From NCBI GenBank assembly GCA_905478195.1, contig CAJQHM010000010.1, positions 44,905 through 108,904 on the forward strand: a stretch of DNA of 64,000 nt, in the 5' to 3' direction. Positions 27,247 through 36,675 of the stretch are shown here, piece after piece; positions within the stretch are counted from its first letter, which is position 1; every line of letters begins with the position of its first letter. The notes below the pieces were generated by a model. That model searched no databases. It was not told the DNA's origin and saw nothing but the letters and a program-made list of their open reading frames with translations. The position numbers and the translations under genes were made by a program. This DNA comes from an uncultured Pseudomonadales bacterium. GTDB taxonomy: Bacteria; Pseudomonadota; Gammaproteobacteria; Pseudomonadales; Pseudohongiellaceae.

Positions 27247-28014
27247 ATGCGCATCATGACATTCAACTGCAACGGAATAAGGGCAGCAGCGAGAAAGGGG
27301 TTCTTCGACTGGCTACCGGAGGCGGATGCCGATGTGGTTTGCCTGCAGGAAACCAAGGCGCAAATAGATCAGCTCAGCGACCCCGTCTTCCACCCCGAGG
27401 GCTATCACTGTCATTACTATGATGCCGTGAAGAAAGGCTATTCGGGTACGGCGCTGTTCTCACGTGAGAAACCCAAAAAGATCAAGAGGGGGCTGGGTTT
27501 CGAACTAGCCGATACGGAAGGGCGCTATATAGAGGCAGATTTCGATGGTTTAAGTGTCGCTTCACTGTATCTGCCCTCCGGTTCAAGCAGTGACGAGCGG
27601 CAGGCGAGAAAAGTCAGCTTTATGGGCGACTACATGAAGCACATGAAAAAACTGAGGAAGAATAAGCGCGAGATTGTGGTCTGTGCAGATTGGAATATCT
27701 GCCACAAGGAAATCGATCTGAAAAATTGGCGAGCAAACAGAAAAAATTCCGGTTTTCTGCCCGAGGAACGGGAGTGGCTGGATGTCCTTTACGACAAGGT
27801 AGGCTATGTAGATGCGTTCCGCGTTGTAAATGAAGAGGTCGATCAGTATTCTTGGTGGTCAAATCGCGGGCAGGCCAGGGCTAATAACGTTGGGTGGCGA
27901 CTGGATTATCAGGTGGTTACTGAGGATATCGCCAAACAGGTTAGGTCCGCCGAGATTTACACAGCGCAAAACTTTTCAGATCACGCGCCAGTTATTCTGG
28001 AATACGCTATATAG
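27247..28014 (+). CDS. xthA: Exodeoxyribonuclease III
   Basis: A 255-residue AP endonuclease of the exonuclease-endonuclease-phosphatase fold. It cuts at abasic sites and degrades 3' ends in base excision repair. Metal and catalytic residues sit in TFNCNGIR (5-12), CLQETKAQ with E35, DWNICHKEIDL and the C-terminal SDHAPVI. Full length for the family. RBS AGGGA lies ahead of ATG 27247. Confidence 0.95.
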   Translation: MRIMTFNCNGIRAAARKGFFDWLPEADADVVCLQETKAQIDQLSDPVFHPEGYHCHYYDAVKKGYSGTALFSREKPKKIKRGLGFELADTEGRYIEADFDGLSVASLYLPSGSSSDERQARKVSFMGDYMKHMKKLRKNKREIVVCADWNICHKEIDLKNWRANRKNSGFLPEEREWLDVLYDKVGYVDAFRVVNEEVDQYSWWSNRGQARANNVGWRLDYQVVTEDIAKQVRSAEIYTAQNFSDHAPVILEYAI

Positions 28015-28067
28015 ATTGCTCAGAATCATGAGTCCTCACTGATGGTCCACTTGGATGGAGAAGAAGG

Positions 28068-28682
28068 ATGAAGTTCAAAACACGCTGCGTGAAGCGCCTT
28101 GGATGTAACCGGCACTTATTACTGGCACTTGTACTTTCGGTTGTTAGCATTAACGCGGTTGCGCAACCGCTGCGGGCCGTTATCGATACATCGAAAGGTG
28201 AGATCGTAGTGCAATTTAATGAAAGGGCGGCGCCGACTACCGTTGCCAATTTTGCTAATTTAGCGATGCGTGGTTTCTACGATGGTTTGACGTTTCATCG
28301 GATGGAGAGAAACTTCATGGTTCAGGGCGGCGACCCAAAAGGTGATGGTACTGGTGGGCCCGGTTATAAGTTTGCCGGGGAGATAATACTGCACCACAAT
28401 CAGCCGGGAATTATTTCAATGGCGAACTCTGGGCCAGGTAGCGATGGCAGCCAATTTTTTTTGACGCATCTTGCAACACCGCATCTGAATGGCAAGCACT
28501 CTGTGTTCGGAAAGGTAGTGAGCGGTATGCCGGTCGTGAATCAATTACGGCGCAGAGACATCATAAACAGTATAACGATCGAGGGTGATGTCAGTGGCTT
28601 GTTCGAGCGCAGGCGCGCGCGTCTGGATGAATGGAACGCGATTCTTGATGCTGAATTCCCTGATCTAAAACCGGCGATGTGA
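28068..28682 (+). CDS. Secreted cyclophilin-type peptidyl-prolyl isomerase
   Basis: A 204-residue protein with a basic N-terminus and hydrophobic signal sequence (HLLLALVLSVVSINAVAQ, cleavage likely after AVA), so periplasmic. The cyclophilin fold shows FHRMERNFMVQGGDP, the GTGGPGYKFAGE loop, SMANSGPGSDGSQFFLTH and HSVFGKVVSGMPVV. It catalyses cis-trans isomerisation at proline in exported proteins. ATG 28068 follows AGAAGGATG. Xth and this gene are 53 bases apart. A second secreted cyclophilin lies at 53297-53866. Confidence 0.93.
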   Translation: MKFKTRCVKRLGCNRHLLLALVLSVVSINAVAQPLRAVIDTSKGEIVVQFNERAAPTTVANFANLAMRGFYDGLTFHRMERNFMVQGGDPKGDGTGGPGYKFAGEIILHHNQPGIISMANSGPGSDGSQFFLTHLATPHLNGKHSVFGKVVSGMPVVNQLRRRDIINSITIEGDVSGLFERRRARLDEWNAILDAEFPDLKPAM

Positions 28683-28737
28683 GTCTGTAGAAGGCGAAGA
28701 TTGATCGGTAGTTTACCTTTAGCGACTAGATGTGCGG

Positions 28738-29034
28738 CTAGAAAACGCGCTTAAAAGGTTTTACGGTAACACGCTCATAGACACCGGCTTCCATGTAAGG
28801 GTCTGCATCGGCCCAGGCCTGCGCCTGTTCCAGGCTGTCAAATTCCGCAACGATAAGGCTACCAATAAACCCAGCCTCTCCAGGTTCTGTTGAGTCTATT
28901 GCGGGGTGAGGGCCGGCTAATAATAGACGGCCCTGATCTGCGAGATTCTCGAGTCGCGCTAAGTGCGCGGGTCGTGATGCTTTGCGTTTAGCCGAGCTGT
29001 TGGCTATATCTTCACTTATGATCGCATAGTGCAT
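28738..29034 (-). CDS. yciI: YciI family protein
   Basis: A 98-residue protein of the YciI-like dimeric alpha+beta barrel family. It contains [21 protein letters not shown] with the conserved Arg, His and Gly, and the [17 protein letters not shown] end. Biochemical role is not established; the fold is related to muconolactone isomerase. It follows yciB on the minus strand nine bases later, the classic yciB-yciI pair. Confidence 0.93.
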   Translation of the reverse strand: MHYAIISEDIANSSAKRKASRPAHLARLENLADQGRLLLAGPHPAIDSTEPGEAGFIGSLIVAEFDSLEQAQAWADADPYMEAGVYERVTVKPFKRVF

Positions 29035-29043
29035 CTTTTTCCC

Positions 29044-29655
29044 CTAGGTGGATTCTTCTTTAGTTTTATCATTCTCGACTTCGTCTTCTACCTCGATGTA
29101 TTTCGCCAGTATGGGCATCTGCGCAAATACAAACCCAAAAGTAAGAATCAGGTTTCCGAAAACTTTGAATTTTATCCAGAGGTCTTCGCTGAGAGTAAAC
29201 GCTACGATTAAGTTGATAGCTCCCAGAACAATAAAGTAAAAGATCCACATCGTATTTAGTTTGTGCCAGACTTCTTTCGGTGCGCTTATCGCATGCCCCA
29301 TCATATGTTCTATGGCAGGCTTGTCCCCGAAGAAGCGTGAAGCGAGGAATACGGTGGCAAATATCCAATTCACTATTGGCGCCTTCCATTTTAGAAAGTC
29401 AGTGTTTCTGAAGATGATCGTCGGTATGCAAAAAAGCACCACCGCGACCAGCGTGATCCACTGAAACTTGTCTAATCTTTTCTGGTAGACGAATAGAGAG
29501 CCGTATACCAATATGGAAGCGGCGAGCAGGAACTCGGCGGCAGAGAATACCCCGCCGATGCTGTGATCAAAGCCGGCAATATTGATTGCGCGCTCGTCCA
29601 TCGCCCATACGCTAAAGAACACGAGTAGTGGGATGTAGTCTATAAATTGCTTCAT
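29044..29655 (-). CDS. yciB: Inner membrane-spanning protein YciB (septation protein A family)
   Basis: A 203-residue protein with about five membrane spans. MKQFIDYIPLLVFF and FLKWKAPIVNWIFATVFLASRFFGDKPAIEHMMG are family hallmarks, the latter with the conserved KP-I-N-W pattern. Linked to cell envelope integrity, septation and lipid or cell wall balance in enterics. The C-terminal tail is unusually acidic (EVEDEVENDKTKEE). First gene of the yciB-yciI pair and divergent from yciO. Confidence 0.94.
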   Translation of the reverse strand: MKQFIDYIPLLVFFSVWAMDERAINIAGFDHSIGGVFSAAEFLLAASILVYGSLFVYQKRLDKFQWITLVAVVLFCIPTIIFRNTDFLKWKAPIVNWIFATVFLASRFFGDKPAIEHMMGHAISAPKEVWHKLNTMWIFYFIVLGAINLIVAFTLSEDLWIKFKVFGNLILTFGFVFAQMPILAKYIEVEDEVENDKTKEEST

Positions 29656-29799
29656 TCGGGAGTGTCTCGGAAATGCTGAACGCCGTCATGGTAATCGATT
29701 TGCAGAAAGGTGTCTGCTTTTGTAAGTCAATGTAATAGAATCACGTGTTTTTTAGGATCTGGGCTGGCTCGTCGAGAGAGTCGCTGGGCATATGAATAC

Positions 29800-30420
29800 A
29801 TGAGCGAATTCTTGCAGGTACATCCTTCTAATCCGGAAGATAGGATCATCAAGCAGGTGGTGAATGTGCTGCTTGCCGGTGGTGTTATTGTCTACCCTAC
29901 AGATTCAACCTATGCGCTGGGCTGTCACTTAGGTGATAAAAATGCGCTCGATCGTATCCGCCGCATTCGTCAACTAGGGAGCAAGCACAATTTCACCCTG
30001 GTCTGTAAGGATCTATCATCCATTTCTAGTTATGCTCAGGTACACAATAGTGCGTATCGAATACTAAAAGCCTACACGCCTGGGCCTTATACTTTTATTT
30101 TAAAGGCAACGCCGGAAGTTCCGCGTAGGCTACAGCACCCCAAACGGAAAACTATCGGTCTGCGGGTGCCGGATAATGCAGTGGCGCAGGCTATCTTGGA
30201 GAAGCTGGGCGAGCCAATTATGAGCACCAGTCTCATTCTCCCGGACGAGGAGGAGATGTTGCTGGACCCGTATGAGATGCGATCTAAAATAGGCAAGCTC
30301 GTCGATCTGATCGTAGATGGCGGGTCTTGCGGAATCGAGCCGACCACAATGATCGATTTAGTGGATGGTGTGCCCGAGGTGGTTCGCGAAGGTAAGGGCG
30401 ATTCAGAACCTTTTCTTTAG
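29800..30420 (+). CDS. yciO: YciO/YrdC/Sua5 family protein
   Basis: A 206-residue protein from ATG 29800 (MSEFLQVHPSNPEDR is the usual YciO start, so the upstream frame to 29710 is not counted). The YrdC fold has GGVIVYPTDSTYALGC, KHNFTLVCKDLSSIS, GPYTFILKAT and KTIGLRVPDN. It is related to the threonylcarbamoyl-AMP synthase TsaC, but YciO proteins are a distinct subgroup whose role is less certain. Followed 65 bases later by trpS. Confidence 0.9.
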   Translation: MSEFLQVHPSNPEDRIIKQVVNVLLAGGVIVYPTDSTYALGCHLGDKNALDRIRRIRQLGSKHNFTLVCKDLSSISSYAQVHNSAYRILKAYTPGPYTFILKATPEVPRRLQHPKRKTIGLRVPDNAVAQAILEKLGEPIMSTSLILPDEEEMLLDPYEMRSKIGKLVDLIVDGGSCGIEPTTMIDLVDGVPEVVREGKGDSEPFL

Positions 30421-30485
30421 CCGCCGTTTTGCGGGTTATAATCCCTCATAAATAGAAGAACATTAGATAAGTTAAGGAGAGCAAG

Positions 30486-31700
30486 TTGTCCAAGGTGGAT
30501 TCACAACAGCGAGTATTATCAGGCATGCGGCCCACTGGGCGCCTACATCTGGGGCATTTGCACGGAGTGCTCAATAACTGGGTAAAGCTACAGCACGAGT
30601 ATGAGTGTTTCTTCTTCGTTGCAGACTGGCACGCGCTGACCACTCATTACGATGATTCGGTTAGCCTAGAGCAGAATGTCATCGACATGGTTATTGACTG
30701 GCTGGCGGTGGGCGTCAATCCAGGGTCTGCCGCGCTGTTTGTTCAGTCTCGTGTGCCGGAGCACGCTGAATTGCACCTGCTGCTGTCGATGATCACGCCG
30801 CTGGGGTGGTTGGAGCGCGTGCCTAGTTACAAGGATCAACAGGACAAGCTGCAAGAGAGGGATCTGGCGACCTATGGTTTTCTCGGTTATCCATTGCTGC
30901 AGGCTGCTGATATTCTGATGTACAGAGCGGGGTATGTACCGGTAGGAGCCGATCAGGTAGCCCATGTTGAGCTCACGCGGGAAACAGCCAGAAGATTTAA
31001 TCACATATACGGTCGTGAGCCGGGCTTCGAAGAGAACGCTCTGGCCGCTATTAAGAAAATGGGTAAGAAGGCTGCAAAGCAATACAGTAATCTGCGCACG
31101 GCCTATCAAGAACAGGGCGATCACGAGGCCTTAGAAAAGGCCCAAGCCTTATTGAAGGAACAGCAAAATATATCTATCGGCGATTCAGAACGCTTATTCG
31201 GCTATCTGGAAGGTGGTGGCAAGATGATTTTGGCCGAGCCGCAGGCCCTATTGACCAAGTCGGCAAAAATGCCAGGGCTGGACGGACAGAAGATGTCCAA
31301 GTCTTATGACAATACGATCGCGCTGCGCGAGCCTCTGGAGCTAATTGAGAAGAAAATTTCAACTATGCCGACGGACCCGGCCAGGGTTCGGCTAACCGAC
31401 CCGGGCGATCCAGAGAAATGTCCAGTATGGCAATTACACCAGACCTATTCTAAGCAAGATACCAAAGACTGGGTTGTGGAGGGTTGCACCACTGCGGGAA
31501 TCGGTTGTCTCGAATGCAAGAAGCCCGTTAGCGATGCCATAATTGCCGAGTTGGAGCCTATACAGAAAGAGGCGGCGCAATACGAAAGAGACCCGGATAT
31601 CGTCAGGTCTATCATCGCCGAAGGCTGTGAGACGGCCAGAGAAGCGGCTAAGGAAACCCTGCAGGATGTGCGTGAGGCAATGGGCCTGGGCAAATGGTAA
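30486..31700 (+). CDS. trpS: Tryptophanyl-tRNA synthetase
   Basis: A 404-residue class I synthetase with a TTG start (AAGGAG six bases upstream). The HIGH-type motif is GRLHLGHLHG and the KMSKS motif is GQKMSKSYDNT. It has the extra C-terminal insert GIGCLECKKPVSDAI seen in the longer TrpS group of Pseudomonas and others, so it is longer than the E. coli 334-residue form. No trp leader or attenuator was seen before it. Confidence 0.95.
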   Translation: MSKVDSQQRVLSGMRPTGRLHLGHLHGVLNNWVKLQHEYECFFFVADWHALTTHYDDSVSLEQNVIDMVIDWLAVGVNPGSAALFVQSRVPEHAELHLLLSMITPLGWLERVPSYKDQQDKLQERDLATYGFLGYPLLQAADILMYRAGYVPVGADQVAHVELTRETARRFNHIYGREPGFEENALAAIKKMGKKAAKQYSNLRTAYQEQGDHEALEKAQALLKEQQNISIGDSERLFGYLEGGGKMILAEPQALLTKSAKMPGLDGQKMSKSYDNTIALREPLELIEKKISTMPTDPARVRLTDPGDPEKCPVWQLHQTYSKQDTKDWVVEGCTTAGIGCLECKKPVSDAIIAELEPIQKEAAQYERDPDIVRSIIAEGCETAREAAKETLQDVREAMGLGKW

Positions 31701-31794
31701 TTGAATAACAAACTAGCTACCTCAGGGGTGAGCAATTCCTCCCTACTTGAGGTAAAATTCGGGTCATTATAAGAACTCAAAGTAGACTCGCAGA

Positions 31795-32664
31795 TTGACC
31801 ATTATCGGCACCGAATCAGACCCGGAAAACACTGAGCTACAGGGGATTCCCGCAATCCCCGAGGTGCATGACCCTAACGCTCCGCCGCAGCAGGAGCTGC
31901 CTTTCGCCATCATAGCGGGCGAGGCAATGACGGAAGTTCCGAAAGACCTCTATATACCACCCGACGCGCTCGAAATATTTTTGGAGGCTTTCGAAGGCCC
32001 TCTCGATCTATTGCTATATCTTATTCGGCGACAGAACATCGATATTCTCCAGATCAATGTTGCGGACATCACCGATCAATATATGAACTATGTCGATCTG
32101 ATGGAGTCCTGGCAGTTTGAGTTGGCTGCTGAATACCTGGTCATGGCGGCGATGCTTGCCGAAATTAAGTCGAAGATTCTGTTGCCCAGGCAGGTAGAGG
32201 AAGAAGCAGAGGAAGACGATCCGCGCATGCAGCTCATTCGTCGTCTGCAAGAATATGAGCGTTTCAAGCAAGCCGCTCAAGATGTTGACGAGTTGCCGCG
32301 TATGGATAGAGATATTCATCGCGCAGCAGCGGCCCTGCCTGAGATTGAACGGGTCACGGCGGAGCCCAACATTGATCTCAAGGAAGTCTTGATCGCGCTG
32401 TCTAGCGTATTGAAGCGAGCGGATAATTTCGGGCACCATCATGTGCAATTAGAGACGCTTTCGACGCGTGAGAAGATGTCTGAGATCTTGGTGCGTATAT
32501 CGAATCAAAAGTTCGTACCTTTGGTCTCGTTGTTGATTCGCGAGGAGGGCAGATTGGGAGTGGTTGTGACCTTTCTGGCCATAATGGAGCTAATGAAAGA
32601 TTCGTTGATCGAGATAGTCCAGTCGGAAGCGTTCGGACCTATTCATTTGAAATCTAGAAGCTAA
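31795..32664 (+). CDS. scpA: Segregation and condensation protein A
   Basis: A 289-residue kleisin of the Smc-ScpAB condensin. A TTG start at 31795 gives a 44-residue Pro-rich lead; the stretch ELPFAIIAGEA...LYIPPDALEIF is conserved in gammaproteobacterial ScpA, so the long form is kept (ATG 31927 is the alternative). The core has FEGPLDLLLYLIRRQNIDIL, and YLVMAAMLAEIKSKILLP binds ScpB. A C-terminal winged helix follows. It starts the scpA-scpB-rluB cluster. Confidence 0.93.
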   Translation: MTIIGTESDPENTELQGIPAIPEVHDPNAPPQQELPFAIIAGEAMTEVPKDLYIPPDALEIFLEAFEGPLDLLLYLIRRQNIDILQINVADITDQYMNYVDLMESWQFELAAEYLVMAAMLAEIKSKILLPRQVEEEAEEDDPRMQLIRRLQEYERFKQAAQDVDELPRMDRDIHRAAAALPEIERVTAEPNIDLKEVLIALSSVLKRADNFGHHHVQLETLSTREKMSEILVRISNQKFVPLVSLLIREEGRLGVVVTFLAIMELMKDSLIEIVQSEAFGPIHLKSRS

Positions 32665-32688
32665 AAGAAGTGCAGGTAATAGCGCAGC

Positions 32689-33675
32689 ATGAGTGAAGTT
32701 GATAACAAAGTAAAAATGATCGTAGAAGGGCTGCTGCTTGCTGCTGGTCGGCCATTGACGCTTGACAATATAATCCAGGTATTCAGCAAGGATGAGCAGC
32801 CAGATCGCAAGGAGCTGATTGCGGTTATGGAGAGCATCGCCGAAGAGTGCGATGGCCGCGGTTTCGAACTAAAGGAAGTGGCTTCCGGATACAGATTTCA
32901 GGTAAAGCAGGAGCTCAGTGAATGGGTCGCAAAACTCTGGGAGGAGCGACCTCCACGTTACACAAGAGCCTTGCTAGAGACCTTGGCGCTGGTTGCCTAC
33001 CGCCAGCCTATTACCCGAGGTGATATCGAAGAGATTCGTGGTGTTGGCGTTAGCTCGAATATTATCCGTACGCTGCTCGATCGAGAGTGGATACGGGTTG
33101 TTGGGCATAGGGATGTACCGGGCCGTCCTGCGATGTTTGCGACAACAAAGCAGTTCCTGGACTATTTCAATCTCAAGAGCCTGCAAGATTTGCCCCCACT
33201 CTCTGAGATTAGAGACTTGGCAGAAGATGAGCCTGAGTTCGATCTCGAAGACGATCTGGCTGGTCAGAGAATTCTCGAACTTCCCGAAGAGCTTGTCGAT
33301 GAGAACAGTATTGAATTAAGTGAACCCGATAAGGCTGAGCTGATCGCCGAAGAGGAGGCTGTGGCCTTGGCGGCGAAGCCCCTGGATGAGATTCTCGAGT
33401 TGCCACCGGAGTTGCAATACCCGGTTGTCGAAGAAGAGGACGAGGAAGACCTAGAGCCCGATGCCGAGGAAACAGAATTTGCAGAAGAATTTGGACTCAA
33501 GGAATTGGACGAGGCTCTAGATTCGATAGAGGCCGTTGAAATCACATTTACCGAATCCGAATCTGATGAGGATTCGCAAACTGATTCGGCGGCTGATGAA
33601 GAAGACACCGCGCAGGCTGAATCCACTGAAATTGATTTTAGTGTGAACGAAGATGACTCTGAGACACAACATTGA
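32689..33675 (+). CDS. scpB: Segregation and condensation protein B
   Basis: A 328-residue ScpB with two winged-helix domains in the first 180 residues (LLAAGRPLTLDNIIQVF; ALLETLALVAYRQPITRGDIEEIRGV; GRPAMFATTKQFLDYFNLKSL). Then comes a tail of about 145 residues that is almost all Asp, Glu and Ser with few hydrophobic residues. Long acidic tails are known in gammaproteobacterial ScpB but vary greatly. Lies 24 bases after scpA. Confidence 0.93.
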   Translation: MSEVDNKVKMIVEGLLLAAGRPLTLDNIIQVFSKDEQPDRKELIAVMESIAEECDGRGFELKEVASGYRFQVKQELSEWVAKLWEERPPRYTRALLETLALVAYRQPITRGDIEEIRGVGVSSNIIRTLLDREWIRVVGHRDVPGRPAMFATTKQFLDYFNLKSLQDLPPLSEIRDLAEDEPEFDLEDDLAGQRILELPEELVDENSIELSEPDKAELIAEEEAVALAAKPLDEILELPPELQYPVVEEEDEEDLEPDAEETEFAEEFGLKELDEALDSIEAVEITFTESESDEDSQTDSAADEEDTAQAESTEIDFSVNEDDSETQH

Positions 33676-33732
33676 GTAATATTTTCGCAGGCTTGAAAAA
33701 CCGCTATATCCACAATACAAACTGACTACAAC

Positions 33733-34479
33733 ATGACTGAGAAGCTACAGAAAGTGCTGGCTCGTGCCGGATTCGGCTCGCGCCGCGAAATCGAAACCTG
33801 GATCGCGAAGGGGCGAATTAAGGTCAATGGAAAGGTTGCCGTTGTCGGTGATCGTGTGGGTGACGACGACAAGGTCGTTGTTGATGGCAAGAAGCTAGCG
33901 CCGCAGAAAAGCATTCGTGAAGAGCGTAGGGTAATTCTTTACAACAAGCCCGAGGATGAAGTGTCTACTCGTGACGATCCCGAGGGTCGCCGTACCGTAT
34001 TCGATAGTCTTCCACCATTAAAGCACGGTCGTTGGGTTTCGGTGGGGCGTCTCGATCTTAACACCAGTGGTCTGATGCTCTTCACCACCGATGGAGAGCT
34101 TGCGAATAAGTTAATGCATCCGAGTTCTCAGATCGAACGTGAATATGCGGTGCGAGTGTTGGGTGATGTGACCCCCGAAATGGTGGCAGAGATGCACAAG
34201 GGCGTAATTATCGAAGATAAGCTGTGCCGCTTCACCGACATACAACACTACGGCGGTGAGGGTGTAAATCAGTGGTACCACGTAGTATTGATGGAAGGTC
34301 GAAATCGCGAAGTTCGCAAGCTCTGGGAATCACAGGGCGTGAAGGTCAGTCGCTTAAAAAGGGTGCGCTTCGGCCCGTTGTTTATTCCTAGTTCGGTTAG
34401 CAGGGGAAGATACAACGAGCTGGGCAAAACCGAAATCGAGAAGCTCTTGAAGTTGGTAAATAAAGAGGACGAGCGGTAA
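33733..34479 (+). CDS. rluB: 23S rRNA pseudouridine synthase RluB
   Basis: A 248-residue RsuA-family pseudouridine synthase that modifies U2605 of 23S rRNA (E. coli numbering). An S4 RNA-binding domain at residues 2-50 (KVLARAGFGSRREIE) comes first. The catalytic domain carries D108 in GRLDLNTSGL, and EGRNREVRKLWESQGVKVSRL follows. The family's usual long basic C-terminal tail is mostly missing here. It lies 57 bases after scpB. Confidence 0.93.
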   Translation: MTEKLQKVLARAGFGSRREIETWIAKGRIKVNGKVAVVGDRVGDDDKVVVDGKKLAPQKSIREERRVILYNKPEDEVSTRDDPEGRRTVFDSLPPLKHGRWVSVGRLDLNTSGLMLFTTDGELANKLMHPSSQIEREYAVRVLGDVTPEMVAEMHKGVIIEDKLCRFTDIQHYGGEGVNQWYHVVLMEGRNREVRKLWESQGVKVSRLKRVRFGPLFIPSSVSRGRYNELGKTEIEKLLKLVNKEDER

Positions 34480-34496
34480 GGGCGCAAGAAGCCAGA

Positions 34497-35255
34497 TTAG
34501 AGCGCCTTGAAGTCTCTTACATTCAGCGCCTGCCCATGGATACTTTGGGCTTCCTTACTCATCAGATACAAATAGACAGGCATCAGCGATTCTGCGGTTG
34601 GCAGTGTCTCTGGATTCTCGGCAGGAAAGGCGTCGCGACGCATATTAGTGCGAGTCCCGCCCGGGTTGAGGCTGTTAACTCGTATTGCTGTGGTATTTTC
34701 TACTTCATCCGCCAGAGTCTGCATTAATCCCTCCAAGGCAAACTTCGAAACCGCATAGGCTCCCCAGAACGAGCGACCGATGCGACCCACGCTCGATGAA
34801 ATGAATAGCATTCGTGCATCTGCAGACTTAGTCAGTGCGGGCAGAAGAGCTTGTGTAAGCTGGAAGACTGCGTTGACATTAACTTGCATCACATCGGCCC
34901 ATTCCTGCGCAGGATAAAACTCAATCGGTGTGCGAGCGCCCAATAAGGCCGCGTTGTGGATAAGCCCATCGAGACATTCGAATTGCTCATTCAAGGAGTC
35001 GGCAAGAAGCTTGAAGTCTTCCAGAGATGCCGTTTTAAAATCGATAGGGTGAATAATCACTTTGCCAGGATGTGATTGCTCAATCTCATCGTAAACCTGT
35101 TCTAGTTTTTTTTGGTCCCTGCCTAATAAGATAACGGTGGCACCATAGTCAGCATAGGTTCTTGCACAGGTTTTGCCGATGCCATCGCTGGCTCCGGTGA
35201 TAAGAAATGTTTTACTCTCTAGGAAGTTTTTTTCTGCGTTGTAGGTAAATGTCAT
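34497..35255 (-). CDS. yciK: YciK-type short-chain dehydrogenase/reductase
   Basis: A 252-residue SDR. The cofactor motif is TGASDGIGKTCA, and the catalytic Ser, Tyr, Lys are in ISSSVGR and WGAYAVSKFALEG. LIHNAALLG is also typical. YciK proteins are widespread; the substrate is unknown. Last of four minus-strand genes mtaD-ubiG-mupP-yciK and three bases after mupP. Confidence 0.92.
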   Translation of the reverse strand: MTFTYNAEKNFLESKTFLITGASDGIGKTCARTYADYGATVILLGRDQKKLEQVYDEIEQSHPGKVIIHPIDFKTASLEDFKLLADSLNEQFECLDGLIHNAALLGARTPIEFYPAQEWADVMQVNVNAVFQLTQALLPALTKSADARMLFISSSVGRIGRSFWGAYAVSKFALEGLMQTLADEVENTTAIRVNSLNPGGTRTNMRRDAFPAENPETLPTAESLMPVYLYLMSKEAQSIHGQALNVRDFKAL

Positions 35256-35258
35256 ATT

Positions 35259-35948
35259 CTAGGCAAATTTAAGTAAGTTCAGGAGTGATGTGGTTTGTTC
35301 CGGGGATCGCAGAATAAAGTCTGCATACCATTCTTCAACCTTCGTATCGGCTGCCAGATAGCCGTATGCAGCGGCTATGGCAATTACGTCGGCATTCTTC
35401 GCGGCCTGTATATCTCTTATGTGATCTCCGAGATAGACCGTTCTCTCCGGTCCGCGGCCAAGTTTTGCAAGAGCTAGAAATATAGGCTCCGGATGAGGCT
35501 TGGTATCAGTTACATGGTCCGGGCAGACTAATACACTGCAACGCGTATCAAGTTGCAACTGTTCCAGTAGTCGCAGGCTGTATTTCTCCGGTTTGTTTGT
35601 AACGATTCCCCAGGGAATGTTTTGAGCTTCCAGTTGCAGCAGTAAACTGTCAAGACCGGGATAGAGTGTGGCTCTGGTAGAGTTGAGCTGCTCGTAGTAG
35701 AGTTCAAGAAGCCTTTGCAAAAGTGTCGCAAAATCTTGATGAGCCTCATCGATTGCAAAGGCATTCGTTACCAAAGCTCTTGCGCCGTTGGAAACGTTAA
35801 GATGAATCACTTTGTGTGATAGAGCCTCTCGATCATTTTCTGCGAGTAGTTTGTTAACTACTAGAGTGAAATCCGGTGCGGTATCTATTAGGGTGCCATC
35901 CAGGTCGAATAGGACACAGTCTATAGAGGTTTCTAATTTTTCTGTCAT
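35259..35948 (-). CDS. mupP: HAD-family phosphatase, MupP type
   Basis: A 229-residue haloacid dehalogenase-fold phosphatase with the nucleophile motif FDLDGTLIDTAPDF (D15, D17), the Thr of IVTNKP, and YLGDHIRDIQAAKNA for the metal site. Sequence resembles Gph, but between ubiG and yciK the Pseudomonas ortholog is MupP, the N-acetylmuramate-6-phosphate phosphatase of cell wall recycling. I follow the context; Gph is the alternative. Its ATG shares one base with the ubiG stop (TAATG). Confidence 0.8.
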   Translation of the reverse strand: MTEKLETSIDCVLFDLDGTLIDTAPDFTLVVNKLLAENDREALSHKVIHLNVSNGARALVTNAFAIDEAHQDFATLLQRLLELYYEQLNSTRATLYPGLDSLLLQLEAQNIPWGIVTNKPEKYSLRLLEQLQLDTRCSVLVCPDHVTDTKPHPEPIFLALAKLGRGPERTVYLGDHIRDIQAAKNADVIAIAAAYGYLAADTKVEEWYADFILRSPEQTTSLLNLLKFA

Positions 35949-36652
35949 TAGGCTGTCTCGGGGCGGGTATAACAAGCGATATAGTTTACGTCGACATTTT
36001 TTTTTAAACTGTATTTTCGTGTGAGCGGATTGTAAGCCATGCCGATTTGGTCCTGAAGGTCCAGTTTGCTTTCTCTGCTCCAGGCAGCCAATTCCGAAGG
36101 CTTGATAAACCTGGCGTAATCATGGGTGCCTCGGGGCAATAAATTTAATACATACTCTGCGCCTACTATGGCGAATAGGTAAGACTTTGGGTTTCGGTTG
36201 ATAGTAGAGAAAAAGACGGTGCCACCGGGCTTAACCAGATCGTGGCAGGCCTGGATGACTAAGGACGGGTTGGGCACATGCTCCAGCATTTCCAGGCAGG
36301 TGACGATGTCGAACTGCTGACCATGACTTTGCGCAAACTGTTCGGCAGAAGATTTCTGGTAGTCAATTTCAAGCTTGCTCTCTAATTGATGCAATTTTGC
36401 TACGGAAAGAGACGCGTCTGCCATGTCGATTGCAGTTACGGTGGCGCCGTAGTGGGCCATCGCCTCGGCTAAGATGCCGCCGCCACAGCCTATATCCAAA
36501 ACTTTCTTGCCAGCCGGGTTTACCCTGCGGCTGATATAGCTCATGCGCAGAGGGTTTATCTCATGTAATGGCTTGAATTCACTATCCGGATCCCACCAGC
36601 GAGCTGCAAGGGCTTCAAATTTTCGGATTTCCAGTTCGTCTACATTGTCCAT
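35948..36652 (-). CDS. ubiG: Ubiquinone biosynthesis O-methyltransferase UbiG
   Basis: A 234-residue SAM-dependent methyltransferase making two O-methylations in ubiquinone synthesis. The SAM motif is VLDIGCGGGILAEAMA. The N-terminus ARWWDPDSEFKPLHEINPLR and the later LEHVPNPSLVI and LNLLPRGTHDYARFIKPSEL are diagnostic of UbiG. It lies 23 bases after mtaD. Confidence 0.95.
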   Translation of the reverse strand: MDNVDELEIRKFEALAARWWDPDSEFKPLHEINPLRMSYISRRVNPAGKKVLDIGCGGGILAEAMAHYGATVTAIDMADASLSVAKLHQLESKLEIDYQKSSAEQFAQSHGQQFDIVTCLEMLEHVPNPSLVIQACHDLVKPGGTVFFSTINRNPKSYLFAIVGAEYVLNLLPRGTHDYARFIKPSELAAWSRESKLDLQDQIGMAYNPLTRKYSLKKNVDVNYIACYTRPETA

Positions 36653-36675
36653 AATTGTAAAAAGCCTTTTGCTTG

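Noticed and set aside
29656..29799. A remnant of the PHP-domain gene (trpH) that sits between yciB and yciO in Pseudomonas
   Set aside because: The gap is only 144 bases and nothing recognisable is in it.
33264..33713. A 149-codon antisense frame over the end of scpB
   Set aside because: It mirrors the Asp/Glu-rich acidic tail of ScpB and is a low-complexity Ser run.
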